Part shown: in pieces, positions 18,826 through 27,816 of the stretch
Numbering within the stretch: position 1 is the first letter of the stretch
Layout: each line of letters starts with the position of its first letter
NCBI RefSeq assembly: GCF_009711975.1
Contig: NZ_VIKW01000014.1
Span: 1-64,000 of the forward strand
From: Anabaena sp. UHCC 0204
GTDB taxonomy: Bacteria; Cyanobacteriota; Cyanobacteriia; Cyanobacteriales; Nostocaceae
DNA length: 64,000 nucleotides
Direction: 5' to 3'
Made by a program: the position numbers and the translations under genes
The notes under the pieces: generated by a model
Databases searched by the model: none
What the model was told of the DNA's origin: nothing
The model's input: only the letters and a program-made list of their open reading frames with translations

Positions 18826-20733
18826 ATGGAAGCACCTTTTGAAATCACCCTCCAGATGGTGATCACTGTATTTGCAGGCATTAGCGCCCAGGTGATGGCT
18901 GCATATTTCAAATTACCCAGCATCGTCTTACTCCTCCTATTAGGCATCCTTTTGGGTAGAGACGGCGTTGGACTATTGCAACCGCACTTATTAGGAACAG
19001 GATTAGAAGTGATTGTTTCCCTAGCAACGGCAATCATTTTGTTTGAAGGCGGACTCAAATTAGATCGGCGAGAATTGGGCAAAGTTTCAGTCAGTTTACA
19101 GTTACTCGTCACACTGGGAACACTCATCACCCTGCTGGGAGGAAGTCTAGCGGCTCACTGGCTAGGTGAGTTTCCGTGGAATATAGCTTTTCTTTACGCT
19201 TCTATTGTTGTTGTTACTGGTCCAACTGTTATCGGTCCTTTAATTCAACAAATTAACGTAGATAGACAAGTGGCAACTCTATTAGAAGGAGAAGGGGTAT
19301 TAATTGATCCAGTGGGCGCTATCCTGGCTTACGTTGTCCTGGATACAATTTTAAACGGTGATGCAGATCCGTTTAATGCCATTTTTGGTTTACTCTTGCG
19401 TTTGGGTGTAGGTGCGGCCATTGGCGGCATCGGTGGGTACTTAATGAGTTGGATGTTTAAACGCGCCAATTTCATCTCTTTTGAATTGAAAAATCTGGTT
19501 GTACTGGCAGTGTTATGGGGTTTGTTTACCCTAGCGCAAATCATCCAGAGTGAATCAGGAATTATGACCACAGTAGTAGCTGGAGCGGTATTGGCTAACG
19601 CCTCAGTTCCAGAAGAAAGATTATTGCGAAGCTTTAAAAATCAGCTGACAATTCTCAGCGTGTCTGTTTTATTCATCCTCCTAGCGGCTGATTTATCTAT
19701 TGCCAGTGTGTTGGCTCTAGGTTGGGGGAGTTTATTCACCGTTTTGGTTTTAATGTTTGTGGTGCGCCCAATCAACATTATTTTGTGTACTTGGAACAGT
19801 AATCTAAATTGGCGACAGAAACTGTTTTTAAGTTGGGTTGCACCTAGAGGGATAGTTTCTGCATCTGTGGCTTCTTTATTTGCAATTTTACTAACGCAAC
19901 GGGGCATTAATGGTGGTGACTCAATTAAAGCTTTGGTCTTTTTGACAATTATCATGACGGTTTTTTGTCAAGGTTTAACTGCTGGGTGGCTAGTTAAATG
20001 GTTAGGAATTACTTCTAAAGATGCAACTGGGGCGGTAATTGTGGGTTGTAATCCTTTGGGTTTATTAATTGCCCGCTTTTTTCAGGAACGAGGCGAAACT
20101 GTGGTGATGATTGATACTGACCCGGAACGGTTAGCGCAGGCTGAAGCCCAAAATCTCCGAGTGATTGCTAGTAGTGCTTTGGATGGGGAAATATTGGAAG
20201 AAGCTGGGATTGGCGCAATGGGTACTTTTTTGGCAATAACAAGTAATGGTGAGGTGAATTTTGTCTTAGCACAACGGGCTGCTGAGGAATTTAATCCTCC
20301 CCGTGTCTTAGCTATATTCCCCCGTCACCCCCAAGGTTCTCCCTCAGCCAATAGTAAGGTAAATCAAGCTTTTGTGTCTGATTTACCGATAAAAACTTGG
20401 AATGAATATTTGAGTAATGGGCAGGTAAAGTTGGGAACAACGACATTAGAGGCGGCAGAATTTAGCTCTCAACAACAACATATCCAAGAAAAAATTCGGG
20501 ATGGGATATTAGTACCACTATTCTTAGAACGAGAAGAACGTTTACAGGTAATGTCTGCAAGTCAAGAATGGGAAGTTGGCGATCGCATTATCTATTTATT
20601 ACATGATTCCCGTCCCAATCTTTTAAAACGTCTATCTGGTGCGAGCCAATCTACACCCCTATCTTTGGAAACTTTAGCAGAAGTTGAAGAAGTAAGAATC
20701 AAAGATACTAATACTGAAGACAAGCTTAAATGA
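18826..20733 (+). CDS. Cation/proton antiporter (NhaP/CPA1 type) with C-terminal TrkA-N domain
   Basis: This integral membrane transporter exchanges Na+ or K+ for protons. Of 635 residues, the first ~390 hold about 12 membrane helices with ILFEGGLKLDRREL, VVVTGPTVIGPLIQQ, EGEGVLIDPVGAILAYVV (the Asp-containing ion-binding helix) and WVAPRGIVSASVASLFA. After residue ~400 comes a Rossmann-type RCK/TrkA-N domain (AVIVGCNPLGLLIARFF, VVMIDTDPERL), which senses nucleotide or redox state. The glycine motif is G-x-N-x-x-G instead of G-x-G-x-x-G. ATG 18826 gives the normal start of the membrane part. Confidence 0.92.
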   Translation: MEAPFEITLQMVITVFAGISAQVMAAYFKLPSIVLLLLLGILLGRDGVGLLQPHLLGTGLEVIVSLATAIILFEGGLKLDRRELGKVSVSLQLLVTLGTLITLLGGSLAAHWLGEFPWNIAFLYASIVVVTGPTVIGPLIQQINVDRQVATLLEGEGVLIDPVGAILAYVVLDTILNGDADPFNAIFGLLLRLGVGAAIGGIGGYLMSWMFKRANFISFELKNLVVLAVLWGLFTLAQIIQSESGIMTTVVAGAVLANASVPEERLLRSFKNQLTILSVSVLFILLAADLSIASVLALGWGSLFTVLVLMFVVRPINIILCTWNSNLNWRQKLFLSWVAPRGIVSASVASLFAILLTQRGINGGDSIKALVFLTIIMTVFCQGLTAGWLVKWLGITSKDATGAVIVGCNPLGLLIARFFQERGETVVMIDTDPERLAQAEAQNLRVIASSALDGEILEEAGIGAMGTFLAITSNGEVNFVLAQRAAEEFNPPRVLAIFPRHPQGSPSANSKVNQAFVSDLPIKTWNEYLSNGQVKLGTTTLEAAEFSSQQQHIQEKIRDGILVPLFLEREERLQVMSASQEWEVGDRIIYLLHDSRPNLLKRLSGASQSTPLSLETLAEVEEVRIKDTNTEDKLK

Positions 20734-20781
20734 AATCATTAGATATTGTCTGAATTAAATTATGCGTGATGCAGAAATTTT

Positions 20782-20809
20782 GTAGAGACGTTACATGGAA
20801 CTTTTCTAC
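20782..20809. repeat. Degenerate copy of the GTAGAGACGTTCCA palindrome
   Basis: The 28 bases read as an imperfect version of the palindrome found intact at 30972-30999 (GTAGAGACGTT-CATGGAAC-shared core). It lies between the convergent antiporter and aldo/keto reductase genes. Confidence 0.65.
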
Positions 20810-20825
20810 ATGATCGGAAATATTT

Positions 20826-21956
20826 TCATCCCCACAATCTTCTTCCTGCTTTCCCTTGCAATCTCTCATGAGTATCCTTTAACAAAGCCGGAATATCTAA
20901 CTTTTCTGGACATTTGGGTAAACAATCACCACATTCGGTACAACGGTTGGCTTTCATTCCTGGAAACCAATGACCGGCATTTTCAAACATTCCATAACGA
21001 TATTTGCCATAATCTTGCATATCAAAAGCTATAGCTAAATTGCGTAGTCTTAATACTTCTGGAATGTGAATATTTTCCGGGCAAGGTAAACAAGCATAAC
21101 ATTGACTACATTTATCAGTTAGTAAAACATGATTTTGTTGATTTTCTAATTTTTCTAAAATAGCAATTTCCGCTTTTGTTAAATCATTTTGATCATCAAA
21201 TATTTCTGGAGATATTACTAATTCTTCTGGTTTTGCTGGTCCTATACTCAAGGTAGTAATACGGTTGTCACTTAATAAAAAACGATAATTTAAATCTAAT
21301 GGTGTCAATGGATGACAGAGTTCTGTTAAAGTTTGAGATGGAGTATATAATTTTCCACCTTTATCAGCAGGAGAAATAATGAAAACGCCCATATCTTTCT
21401 CAGTTGCTAACTGAATTGCTGGGGCATTATGTTGGAAAAAATAGTAATAATGGAGATTTACAAATGCAAATAAATCTGTATTTATCGCTGCTAAAATTAC
21501 ATCTAATGAGCCATGGGTAGAAAAACCAATATGTCGCACTCTCCCATCATTAACAGCTTCCTGTACAGCTTGTATACAACCATTTCTTGACTGTACCCAT
21601 TCTAAGTGTTGCTGGGTATTTAATCCATGAATTCCTAAACAATCAAGATAGTCTAAATTTAACCGTTTTAAAGATTCATCAATATACTGACGCATACTGT
21701 CAGCATCAGGTGTAGGGGGAATTTTAGTGGTGATATAAAGTTGGTTACGGGGTATTGATAAACCAGTTTTTATAGCTTTACCCAAATATGCTTCACTGTC
21801 ACCATAACCTCTAGCTGTTTCTAGATGATTAATTCCTAAAAATAAAGCTTTTTCAATAGTCTGCTGGACATTTTCGCTATCAGTTAAATAGCGCATTGTT
21901 CCCAAAGAGAAAACTGAAAGATGTAAATTAGTTTTACCAAAACGACGATATTGCAT
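20826..21956 (-). CDS. Aldo/keto reductase with C-terminal 4Fe-4S ferredoxin-like domain
   Basis: The 376-residue protein starts MQYRRFGKTNLHLSVFSLGTMR. It has an aldo/keto reductase barrel with LETARGYGDSEAYLGKA (catalytic Tyr), TTKIPP (Lys) and LDCLGIHGL (His). After residue ~285 come two cysteine clusters, CSQCYACLPCP and NRCTECGDCLPKCPEKLD, arranged to bind iron-sulfur clusters. Proteins of this build are common in cyanobacteria and are presumed to link NAD(P)H-dependent reduction with ferredoxin-type electron transfer. Substrate unknown. Confidence 0.9.
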   Translation of the reverse strand: MQYRRFGKTNLHLSVFSLGTMRYLTDSENVQQTIEKALFLGINHLETARGYGDSEAYLGKAIKTGLSIPRNQLYITTKIPPTPDADSMRQYIDESLKRLNLDYLDCLGIHGLNTQQHLEWVQSRNGCIQAVQEAVNDGRVRHIGFSTHGSLDVILAAINTDLFAFVNLHYYYFFQHNAPAIQLATEKDMGVFIISPADKGGKLYTPSQTLTELCHPLTPLDLNYRFLLSDNRITTLSIGPAKPEELVISPEIFDDQNDLTKAEIAILEKLENQQNHVLLTDKCSQCYACLPCPENIHIPEVLRLRNLAIAFDMQDYGKYRYGMFENAGHWFPGMKANRCTECGDCLPKCPEKLDIPALLKDTHERLQGKAGRRLWG

Positions 21957-21975
21957 AATTCCAGTTCACAATTTT

Positions 21976-22006
21976 AACCCTATCTTACGGAGTTGAAGAT
22001 AGGGTT
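21976..22006. terminator. 11-bp hairpin between thioredoxin and aldo/keto reductase genes
   Basis: AACCCTATCTT (21976-21986) pairs perfectly with AAGATAGGGTT (21996-22006) around a 9-base loop. There is no T run on either side, so termination is possible but not certain. Confidence 0.45.
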
Positions 22007-22014
22007 TATACGTA

Positions 22015-22040
22015 TAGAGACGTGAAGTTTCGCATCTCTA
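22015..22040. repeat. Imperfect TAGAGACG palindrome
   Basis: TAGAGACGTGAAG is followed by TTTCGCATCTCTA, a 26-base palindrome with three mismatches. It resembles the TAGAGACG-type repeats at 20782 and 30972. Confidence 0.5.
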
Positions 22041-22054
22041 ATTTAAAAAGCTTT

Positions 22055-22372
22055 TTAAAGAAGTGTTTGTAGATGTTGTACTAATTGTGGTGCTTGCATG
22101 ACACCTTCAATTTTATCTACAGGCTTTCCTTGTTTAAATAGTACCAAAGTTGGTAAAGCCGCAATATTATACTGACTTGCCAATTCTGTATACTTTTCCG
22201 TATCAATTTTGACAATCCGTAACTGATCTTTCAATTGGAGATTGACTTGTTCTAAAATAGGCACCATCATTTGACAAGGACCACACCAGTCTGCATAAAA
22301 GTCTACCAATACAGGCACATCTGAGCCGGATAGCATTTCTTCAAAGCTGTTGAATTGTTTTTTAGTTGCCAT
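22055..22372 (-). CDS. trxA: Thioredoxin
   Basis: The 105-residue protein has a thioredoxin fold with active site WCGPCQMMVPILEQV and the cis-proline region YNIAALPTLVLFKQGKP. It reduces disulfides of target proteins in the cytoplasm using electrons from thioredoxin reductase. ATG 22372 (MATKKQFNSFEEML) is preferred to the in-frame GTG four codons upstream. It is a single gene between the E2 and aldo/keto reductase genes, all on the minus strand. Confidence 0.95.
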   Translation of the reverse strand: MATKKQFNSFEEMLSGSDVPVLVDFYADWCGPCQMMVPILEQVNLQLKDQLRIVKIDTEKYTELASQYNIAALPTLVLFKQGKPVDKIEGVMQAPQLVQHLQTLL

Positions 22373-22493
22373 AATACACACCAATTTTTAATTAATTGTT
22401 TGTTTTCATGTTAGTTCTTAGAATATCGAATCTGTATATTTTTATATTTTTTTTGCAAAAGTATAAGCAACGATTGAATTAAAAATTAAATGG

Positions 22494-22522
22494 GCTGTAG
22501 CTCACTTATGGGAAGCTACAGC
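22494..22522 (-). terminator. Hairpin after the pyruvate dehydrogenase E2 gene
   Basis: GCTGTAGCT (22494-22502) and AGCTACAGC (22514-22522) form a 9-bp stem with an 11-base loop. On the minus strand it follows the E2 stop by 14 bases and leads into a T-rich stretch (CATTTAATTTTTAATT). Confidence 0.65.
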
Positions 22523-22536
22523 TTAAATTTCCAGTC

Positions 22537-23838
22537 TTACATTGTCAAAGATTGAGGATTGGTTTCAATCAACTTCGCTAAATCTTGCAAGAACCCTGCT
22601 GCGTCAGCGCCGTATATAATGCGGTGATCACAGGTAATAGTAACTTGCATTTGTTGACGGACACCAAATAATCCGTCAGGTGTGGCGACTACTTGGGGAC
22701 GAGATGCACCAATGGCTAGGATCGAACCTTGGCCAGGAGGTAAAATAGCATCAAAGGTATCAACACCAAACATTCCCAGATTGGAAAGAGTGAAAGTCCC
22801 GCTGTTGTATTCTGCTGGTTGTAGCTGTTTAGCTCTAGCGCGTTCTACTAAAGATTTCCAAGTGCGAGATAAAGAATAAATATCAACTGCATCGGCATTC
22901 TGTAAAACTGGTGTAATTAATCCACCATCATCCATTGCTACTGCTACAGAAACATTAATATTAGAGTGATTGACAACTCCTTGATCTGAATAGCTGGCAT
23001 TGAGGATAGGGTGTTTTTGCAATGTTACGGCTACAGCTTTGGCTAATAGCGCCGTCATTGTCACGCCTTTGGACTTAATTTGTTTATAAAGTTTATCAAG
23101 TCCATCCGTGCTAATTGTGTAACTGACACGGAAAACGGGTACGGATAGACTAGCTACCATGCCCCGGACTACGGCATTTTGTAAGGTTGTGAATGGGACT
23201 ACTTGACCGGGAACGGAACTACTAACTACTGGTGTAGGTGTAGGTGCTGGTGTAGATATTGGTGTGGGTACAGATACAGGTGGTTGTGGCTGGGGAGGAA
23301 TGCTAGGGGCGGTAGTAACGGGCTGAACTTTGCCGACTGCAACTTCCACATCTTCGGCGACAATGCGACCGTAGGGACCACTACCTTTGAGGGTATTTAA
23401 ATCTACTCTAAGTTCTTTGGCTAACTTGCGAGCGCGGGGTGAAACTACTACTCGTCCTGGTTGATGGTTTGAACCGTTTTGAGATGCGGTGACAGGGGCA
23501 GCAACTGCGGCTGCGGCGACTGGTACGGGGTCGGGTGTGGGGGTAGCAGCAGCGCCGTCTGCGTTGGCTAAGGACTTGGCTGTGGCTATTTCTGCTTCTG
23601 TTTCGGCAATGTAAGCGATCGCTGCACCGACGGGGGCGGTTTCACCAGCCGGAACGATGATATGGGCTAGATATCCTTCATAGAAGGTTTCTACATCCAT
23701 ATCAGCCTTATCTGACTCGACAACCACCACCGTTTCGCCTTTCTCCACTTTATCTCCAGGCGACTTGACCCAGGAGACAATTTTGCCCTCGGTCATGGTG
23801 GAACTCAGCGCCGGCATAAATACTTCGTTAATGCTCAT
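22537..23838 (-). CDS. pdhC: Dihydrolipoamide acetyltransferase, E2 of pyruvate dehydrogenase
   Basis: E2 transfers the acetyl group from pyruvate to CoA in the pyruvate dehydrogenase complex. The 433 residues contain an N-terminal lipoyl domain (VESDKADMDVETFYEGYLA, lipoylated Lys ~43), an Ala/Pro linker (~95-130), the peripheral subunit-binding domain (VVSPRARKLAKELRVDLNTL and GSGPYGRIVAEDV), a second Pro/Thr-rich linker (~170-215) and the catalytic domain ending with VTITCDHRIIYGADAAGFL (active His and Asp). Other complex subunits are not in the window. A HIP1-like site occurs in the linker region. Confidence 0.95.
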   Translation of the reverse strand: MSINEVFMPALSSTMTEGKIVSWVKSPGDKVEKGETVVVVESDKADMDVETFYEGYLAHIIVPAGETAPVGAAIAYIAETEAEIATAKSLANADGAAATPTPDPVPVAAAAVAAPVTASQNGSNHQPGRVVVSPRARKLAKELRVDLNTLKGSGPYGRIVAEDVEVAVGKVQPVTTAPSIPPQPQPPVSVPTPISTPAPTPTPVVSSSVPGQVVPFTTLQNAVVRGMVASLSVPVFRVSYTISTDGLDKLYKQIKSKGVTMTALLAKAVAVTLQKHPILNASYSDQGVVNHSNINVSVAVAMDDGGLITPVLQNADAVDIYSLSRTWKSLVERARAKQLQPAEYNSGTFTLSNLGMFGVDTFDAILPPGQGSILAIGASRPQVVATPDGLFGVRQQMQVTITCDHRIIYGADAAGFLQDLAKLIETNPQSLTM

Positions 23839-23942
23839 AATGGTGGTTTTAGAATCAAAATTTTGTGACTTGGACTTTAACAGTTGTAATTAGCTAAAAT
23901 TGTATCTTGGTCAGAGTAGTTGAGATAAAAATTTGTATGTTT

Positions 23943-24116
23943 AGGGAACAGGGAACAGGGAACAGGGAACAGGGAACAGGGAACAGGGAACAGGGAATAG
24001 GGAACAGGGAATAGGGAACAGGGAACAGGGAATATTTATCTTAATTCTCACCAATTACCAATGACCCATCACCAATCACCAATTACCAATCACCAATTAC
24101 CCATTACCCATTACCG
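23943..24116. repeat. Heptameric AGGGAAC tandem array followed by a degenerate CCAATTA/CCCATTA array
   Basis: AGGGAAC/AGGGAAT units run about thirteen times from 23943 to 24034. After a short gap, CACCAAT, TACCAAT and TACCCAT units continue to 24116, directly at the stop of the next gene. These are STRR repeats of heterocystous cyanobacteria. Unit length 7, lack of spacers and lack of cas genes exclude CRISPR. Confidence 0.9.
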
Positions 24117-24117
24117 T

Positions 24118-24567
24118 TTAGATATCACCGCGAATTTCTTCGACAATGCCATCACGCAGTACAATTTCAACTTGCATTTTACTAATCAAGTTATCACCTG
24201 GTTCAATGCGGAAAAAGCTTTCCATTTGAAATTGGTTGACTTCTTGATCTAATTCCAACAATTGCACTTGTTGGAGGTTTTGCAACATTTGATTTTTCTG
24301 TTCTAGAAGTTCGCTTTTCTTTTGATTGACTTGCAGTTGAATATTGTCAATTTGTTGGAGTGTTTGCGGTCCTGGTGGTTGAACACTCTGTTTTTGAATG
24401 GCGCTAGTTGCTCTTTGCCCTTCAATATCTAATTGTTGTAGTTGTTGGTCAATTTGATTAATTTGGGTTTGTAATTGCTGTTGTACTTCCTCTTTCCAGA
24501 GGGTAGTAACGATCGCTTTAACATTAATCGGGCGTTTTAAAAGCAATTGCGGGTTGGAGACATCCAT
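24118..24567 (-). CDS. YlqD family protein
   Basis: The 149-residue protein from ATG 24567 begins MDVSNPQLLLKRPINVKAIVT, has a long Gln-rich coiled coil (~25-105, with QQQLQTQINQIDQQLQQL) and a small C-terminal beta domain ending KMQVEIVLRDGIVEEIRGDI. This is the architecture of the YlqD family, whose function is not known. ATG 24567 is preferred over the upstream in-frame codons, since the family begins there. The stop lies two bases beyond a heptamer repeat array. Confidence 0.82.
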   Translation of the reverse strand: MDVSNPQLLLKRPINVKAIVTTLWKEEVQQQLQTQINQIDQQLQQLDIEGQRATSAIQKQSVQPPGPQTLQQIDNIQLQVNQKKSELLEQKNQMLQNLQQVQLLELDQEVNQFQMESFFRIEPGDNLISKMQVEIVLRDGIVEEIRGDI

Positions 24568-24724
24568 AAAAATTGTACGTTCACTCTTAATAGTTTGTAG
24601 CATGGAGAGGCGTATGGCTAATACCAAGTGCGTTATCAGGAGAGGGAAAAAGAAAATTTTTCCTTTGCTCCTGTGCTTCCCTACCTCTCCATCATGTAGT
24701 CAAAGAAATTTGCGCTTTAGGGAA

Positions 24725-26710
24725 TTATTTGGCAAACATTCTGTCAATAATATCGCAATATCGTTCCATGACAATGTGACGACGGATTTTGAGTGTTTGT
24801 GTCATCATGCCATTTTCCACTGAGAACTGTTCCTCAATGAGTTTGAATGGTCCAATACGATCATCGGCTCGATAGCTGGGACGGTTTTGGACTTCCCGAT
24901 TTAATTCCTGACGAAACAAGTCCTGGACTATTTTACTCTCCAAGTTAATTTTTTCACTATTATCTGGTGAAGTTAAATTCAGATTTTGAGATTCTGCCCA
25001 TTTTGCCAAGGCCTCCAGGTTAGGAACAATTAAAGCGCCAATACTGCGTTGATCTTGTCCTACTAACATGATTTGGTCAATGTAAGGCGATCGCAAACAA
25101 GCATCTTCTATGGGCTGGGGTTCGATGTTTTCACCGTTGGTTAAGACAATGGTATCCTTGGCTCTACCAGTCAGCACTAAATCATTTTCCGGAGTTACCC
25201 AACCTAAATCACCGCTATCAAACCAACCGTCTGCGTCTATAGCTTTTTGAGTGGCTTCAGGATTTTGGTAATAGCCTTGCATAATTTGTGGTCCTTTGAG
25301 CAGCACCAAACCGCGTTCTCCTGCTGGTAGGGGCTGACGAGTCTCCGGATTGACAATTTTCACTTCTGTACCAGGAATGGGTTGTCCTGATGAACCTTTT
25401 AAATTTCGCCAAGGACGACGAGCATTAGTTACTGGGGAGGTTTCGGTTAAACCATAGCCTTGTAATATCTCAACGCCAACAATTTCAAAAAAGTTATCTA
25501 TATGTCTAGGAAGCGCACCACCACCGCTAATTATATGCTTAAATTTTCCACCTGTGGCTTCTCGCACCTTGGCATAAACTAACTTTTCTCCCAGAGCATG
25601 AACCGGCGATAAACCTAATGCTACTATCTTGGCTTGCGATCGCTCAATTGCGGAAGCATGAATATGTTCTAAACTCAATCCATTCGCAATGCGCCGCGCC
25701 TCCATATATTTCTGACTTGTCTCCAGTAAAAACTTAATTAACTTTTGTTTTGTAGCTGGTTGTTCGCGGAATTGCTTCTGCACTCCTTCATAAATTGATT
25801 CCCACAATCTGGGGACAGCAATCATATAATTAGGTTCAAATTTCTTTAAATCCCCTTTAACTGCCCGTAAATTAGTGTAGATTTGGGTACATCCTTGGGA
25901 AAGCAAGAAATACTCACCACTACGTTCATAACTATGCCATGTAGGCAGAATACTGAGGACTATATCTCCTTTTTGTGGTTGTACAACTGTCCCCAAACTT
26001 TTAACTTGGTGCAGCAAATTCTTGTGAGACAGCATGACACCCTTGGGTTTACCAGTAGTACCAGATGTATAAATAAGCGTTGCTAAAGCTTCGCCACTCT
26101 GTTTAATTGCTACTAAGGTGTTGTTACTACCAATTTCTAACAACTGGGAAAAGTTCACCACTTGAAAATTAACTTCTGTGGGTGGTGTTTCATCAGAAAG
26201 CAAAACTACCAGCTTAATAGGTAATTCATTCAGTCCGTCCCCTAATTTATCCAAAGTCTTCAGATCCTCAACCACCACCGCCGTACTACCACTGTTGGTG
26301 ATGATATAGAGTAATTCTTCCCGGTCTGCTTGGGCGCTACGTACCGCATTTACCGCACCAGCAGTCATAATACCTTGATCCGCAATAAACCAACGAGGGC
26401 TGTTATCAGCAATCAGGGAAACCCGTTCACCATAACTAGAAGTTTCACCATTGCTCATATTGATTCCTAATGTCTGTAAACCCGCCGCAAATCGTTGGAT
26501 TTGACCAGCTAACTGACTATAGGTAATTTTGACTTCTGGTTTAGCATGGGGGTTGTGCAAAGCAACGGTATTACTAAATTTTCTGGCCGCCAAAGGCCAA
26601 ATTTCTGGTAGTGATTCCACATCTGTATAATCTACCAAACTCTTTAATGCCAGCTTTTCTCGCTCAGAAATATTAGCCAGAAAAGAAGTTGCAGATTGTT
26701 TTTTTGTCAT
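24725..26710 (-). CDS. aas: Acyl-ACP synthetase / long-chain fatty acid-CoA ligase
   Basis: In cyanobacteria this enzyme reactivates free fatty acids to acyl-ACP for membrane lipid recycling. The 661-residue AMP-binding protein shows LIYTSGTTGKPKGVMLSHKN (P-loop), QGYGLTETSPVTNARR (motif A5), GWFDSGDLGWV and LTGRAKDTIVLTNGENIEP with the downstream adenylation Lys region. ATG 26710 is used; a GTG codon precedes it in frame. Start MTKKQSATSFLANISEREKLALKSLVDY fits the cyanobacterial Aas group. CoA or ACP use cannot be decided from the sequence alone. Confidence 0.92.
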   Translation of the reverse strand: MTKKQSATSFLANISEREKLALKSLVDYTDVESLPEIWPLAARKFSNTVALHNPHAKPEVKITYSQLAGQIQRFAAGLQTLGINMSNGETSSYGERVSLIADNSPRWFIADQGIMTAGAVNAVRSAQADREELLYIITNSGSTAVVVEDLKTLDKLGDGLNELPIKLVVLLSDETPPTEVNFQVVNFSQLLEIGSNNTLVAIKQSGEALATLIYTSGTTGKPKGVMLSHKNLLHQVKSLGTVVQPQKGDIVLSILPTWHSYERSGEYFLLSQGCTQIYTNLRAVKGDLKKFEPNYMIAVPRLWESIYEGVQKQFREQPATKQKLIKFLLETSQKYMEARRIANGLSLEHIHASAIERSQAKIVALGLSPVHALGEKLVYAKVREATGGKFKHIISGGGALPRHIDNFFEIVGVEILQGYGLTETSPVTNARRPWRNLKGSSGQPIPGTEVKIVNPETRQPLPAGERGLVLLKGPQIMQGYYQNPEATQKAIDADGWFDSGDLGWVTPENDLVLTGRAKDTIVLTNGENIEPQPIEDACLRSPYIDQIMLVGQDQRSIGALIVPNLEALAKWAESQNLNLTSPDNSEKINLESKIVQDLFRQELNREVQNRPSYRADDRIGPFKLIEEQFSVENGMMTQTLKIRRHIVMERYCDIIDRMFAK

Positions 26711-27136
26711 CACAAGTTACTAGAAAAATAGATTGCTTATATCTTCAACGTAAACATAGCTTTTTTCGACCAGGGAGATGCTCACCCCATAATAGCTATA
26801 TTTTATACATTATTTACGGCTTAGTGTGCTACTACAGCAGTAAAATCTGGACATACATCCCTGAGAAAGAAAAACTTTTTACCTTTTAACCTTTTCCTAA
26901 ATCAACTTATCATCTGCTTTTTCAATTTTTAATTATTAATCTTAAATAGCGGAGGACGGTATAGTTTATTTAGGTGTATGACAGTTGCTGAATAGTAACA
27001 CTTCCATCTAGAAAAATCTATGCTAAACTACTTCTATATAAACTAAATACTATGGTTCAACTTGAGAGTAGTTCCATATACTTTAGTGTCAGTTCTAAAC
27101 TGTAATCTCTTTTGGGGGTGATTCCCTATAGGTTTG
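26711..27136. other. Intergenic region upstream of small hydrophobic protein gene
   Basis: About 425 AT-rich bases between divergent genes. There are no supported coding frames. The right end has GGGGGTGATTCCCTATAGG just before the small gene, which may include its ribosome site (AGG, 5 bases before ATG). Confidence 0.5.
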
Positions 27137-27373
27137 ATGGACACTATATTACTTACACTTATCAATGCTACTGCTTGTTTAGCTTTACCCAAACTTCTAT
27201 CTCTAGTTTTGGTTCGTAAATCTAAACAGTCTTCAGCGTCTTCTATTGGTTCTAACTTACAAACAACCAATTTGGAGATAACTAGTTTTCCATATTGTAC
27301 AACTTACACTTTAACTGGCCGTCAATCCTGTAAATTTAGTCCTCATTTTTGTTCCCAGTGTTCTCCTAAGTAA
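27137..27373 (+). CDS. Small hydrophobic-start protein, paralogue of the gene at 27718
   Basis: The 78-residue product begins MDTILLTLINATACLALPKL followed by LSLVLVRKSK, then a Ser/Thr-rich tail with four cysteines (YCTTYTLTGRQSCKF and FCSQCSPK). The first ~27 residues clearly match the 32-residue protein encoded 345 bases downstream: both have the NA-x-x-CL-x-LPKLLSL-x-L core. I know no family for it. The N-terminal part could form one short membrane helix. Conservation between the two copies is the main reason to call it real. Confidence 0.55.
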   Translation: MDTILLTLINATACLALPKLLSLVLVRKSKQSSASSIGSNLQTTNLEITSFPYCTTYTLTGRQSCKFSPHFCSQCSPK

Positions 27374-27717
27374 TTATAACTGCTAATTCCTGATTTTTGG
27401 ATGGAAATTTTCATCTACAAATCGAACTTCTTTCGTGAGAACAGGAAATGAGCAAGTACCCAGTTATTTTTTCGTGAATGTTCTTTGATTGAAGGTATTA
27501 TTCATTAATAATGCCTTTCATAAACAATACCTGCGCCAAATTGAAAAAATGGCGACGGTATTGGTAAACTTGGTAAATGTATTTAATTCTTTTATGAAAT
27601 AACTAAAATGTGTGGAGAAAAGTAAAATCGCCCAAAACCAACTTCTCCTTCCTTGTTATCAAGACAATTTTCAACTCCGATATAGCTACAATCAATATTT
27701 ATGAGGAAGAATTGTTT
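27374..27717. other. Spacer between the two small hydrophobic protein genes
   Basis: About 340 bases. An imperfect inverted repeat of ATTGAAGGTATTATTCATTAAT-type sequence (AATACC with GGTATT, about 27495-27534) is present. No gene is supported. Confidence 0.45.
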
Positions 27718-27816
27718 ATGACATTAATTGATGGGATATTTTTCACAATATTTAATGCAGCTATTTGTTTGGTTTTACCTAAGCTGCTATCTCTGATTTT
27801 ATCTGCAAAAAACTAA
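27718..27816 (+). CDS. 32-residue hydrophobic peptide, paralogue of the gene at 27137
   Basis: ATG 27718 has GAGGAAG about 10 bases upstream. It encodes MTLIDGIFFTIFNAAICLVL followed by PKLLSLILSAKN. The core NA-x-x-CL-x-LPKLLSL-x-L is shared with the upstream protein, and the peptide is one amphipathic or transmembrane helix with a basic end. Longer in-frame upstream codons exist, but the ribosome site and the homology both pick this start. Its stop overlaps the convergent recQ stop by four bases. Function unknown. Possible roles are a small membrane regulator or a toxin-like peptide. Confidence 0.6.
   Translation: MTLIDGIFFTIFNAAICLVLPKLLSLILSAKN

Noticed and set aside
20795-21034. 79-codon plus-strand frame at the end of the aldo/keto reductase gene
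   Set aside because: Mostly antisense to the conserved iron-sulfur part of that gene, with no ribosome site.
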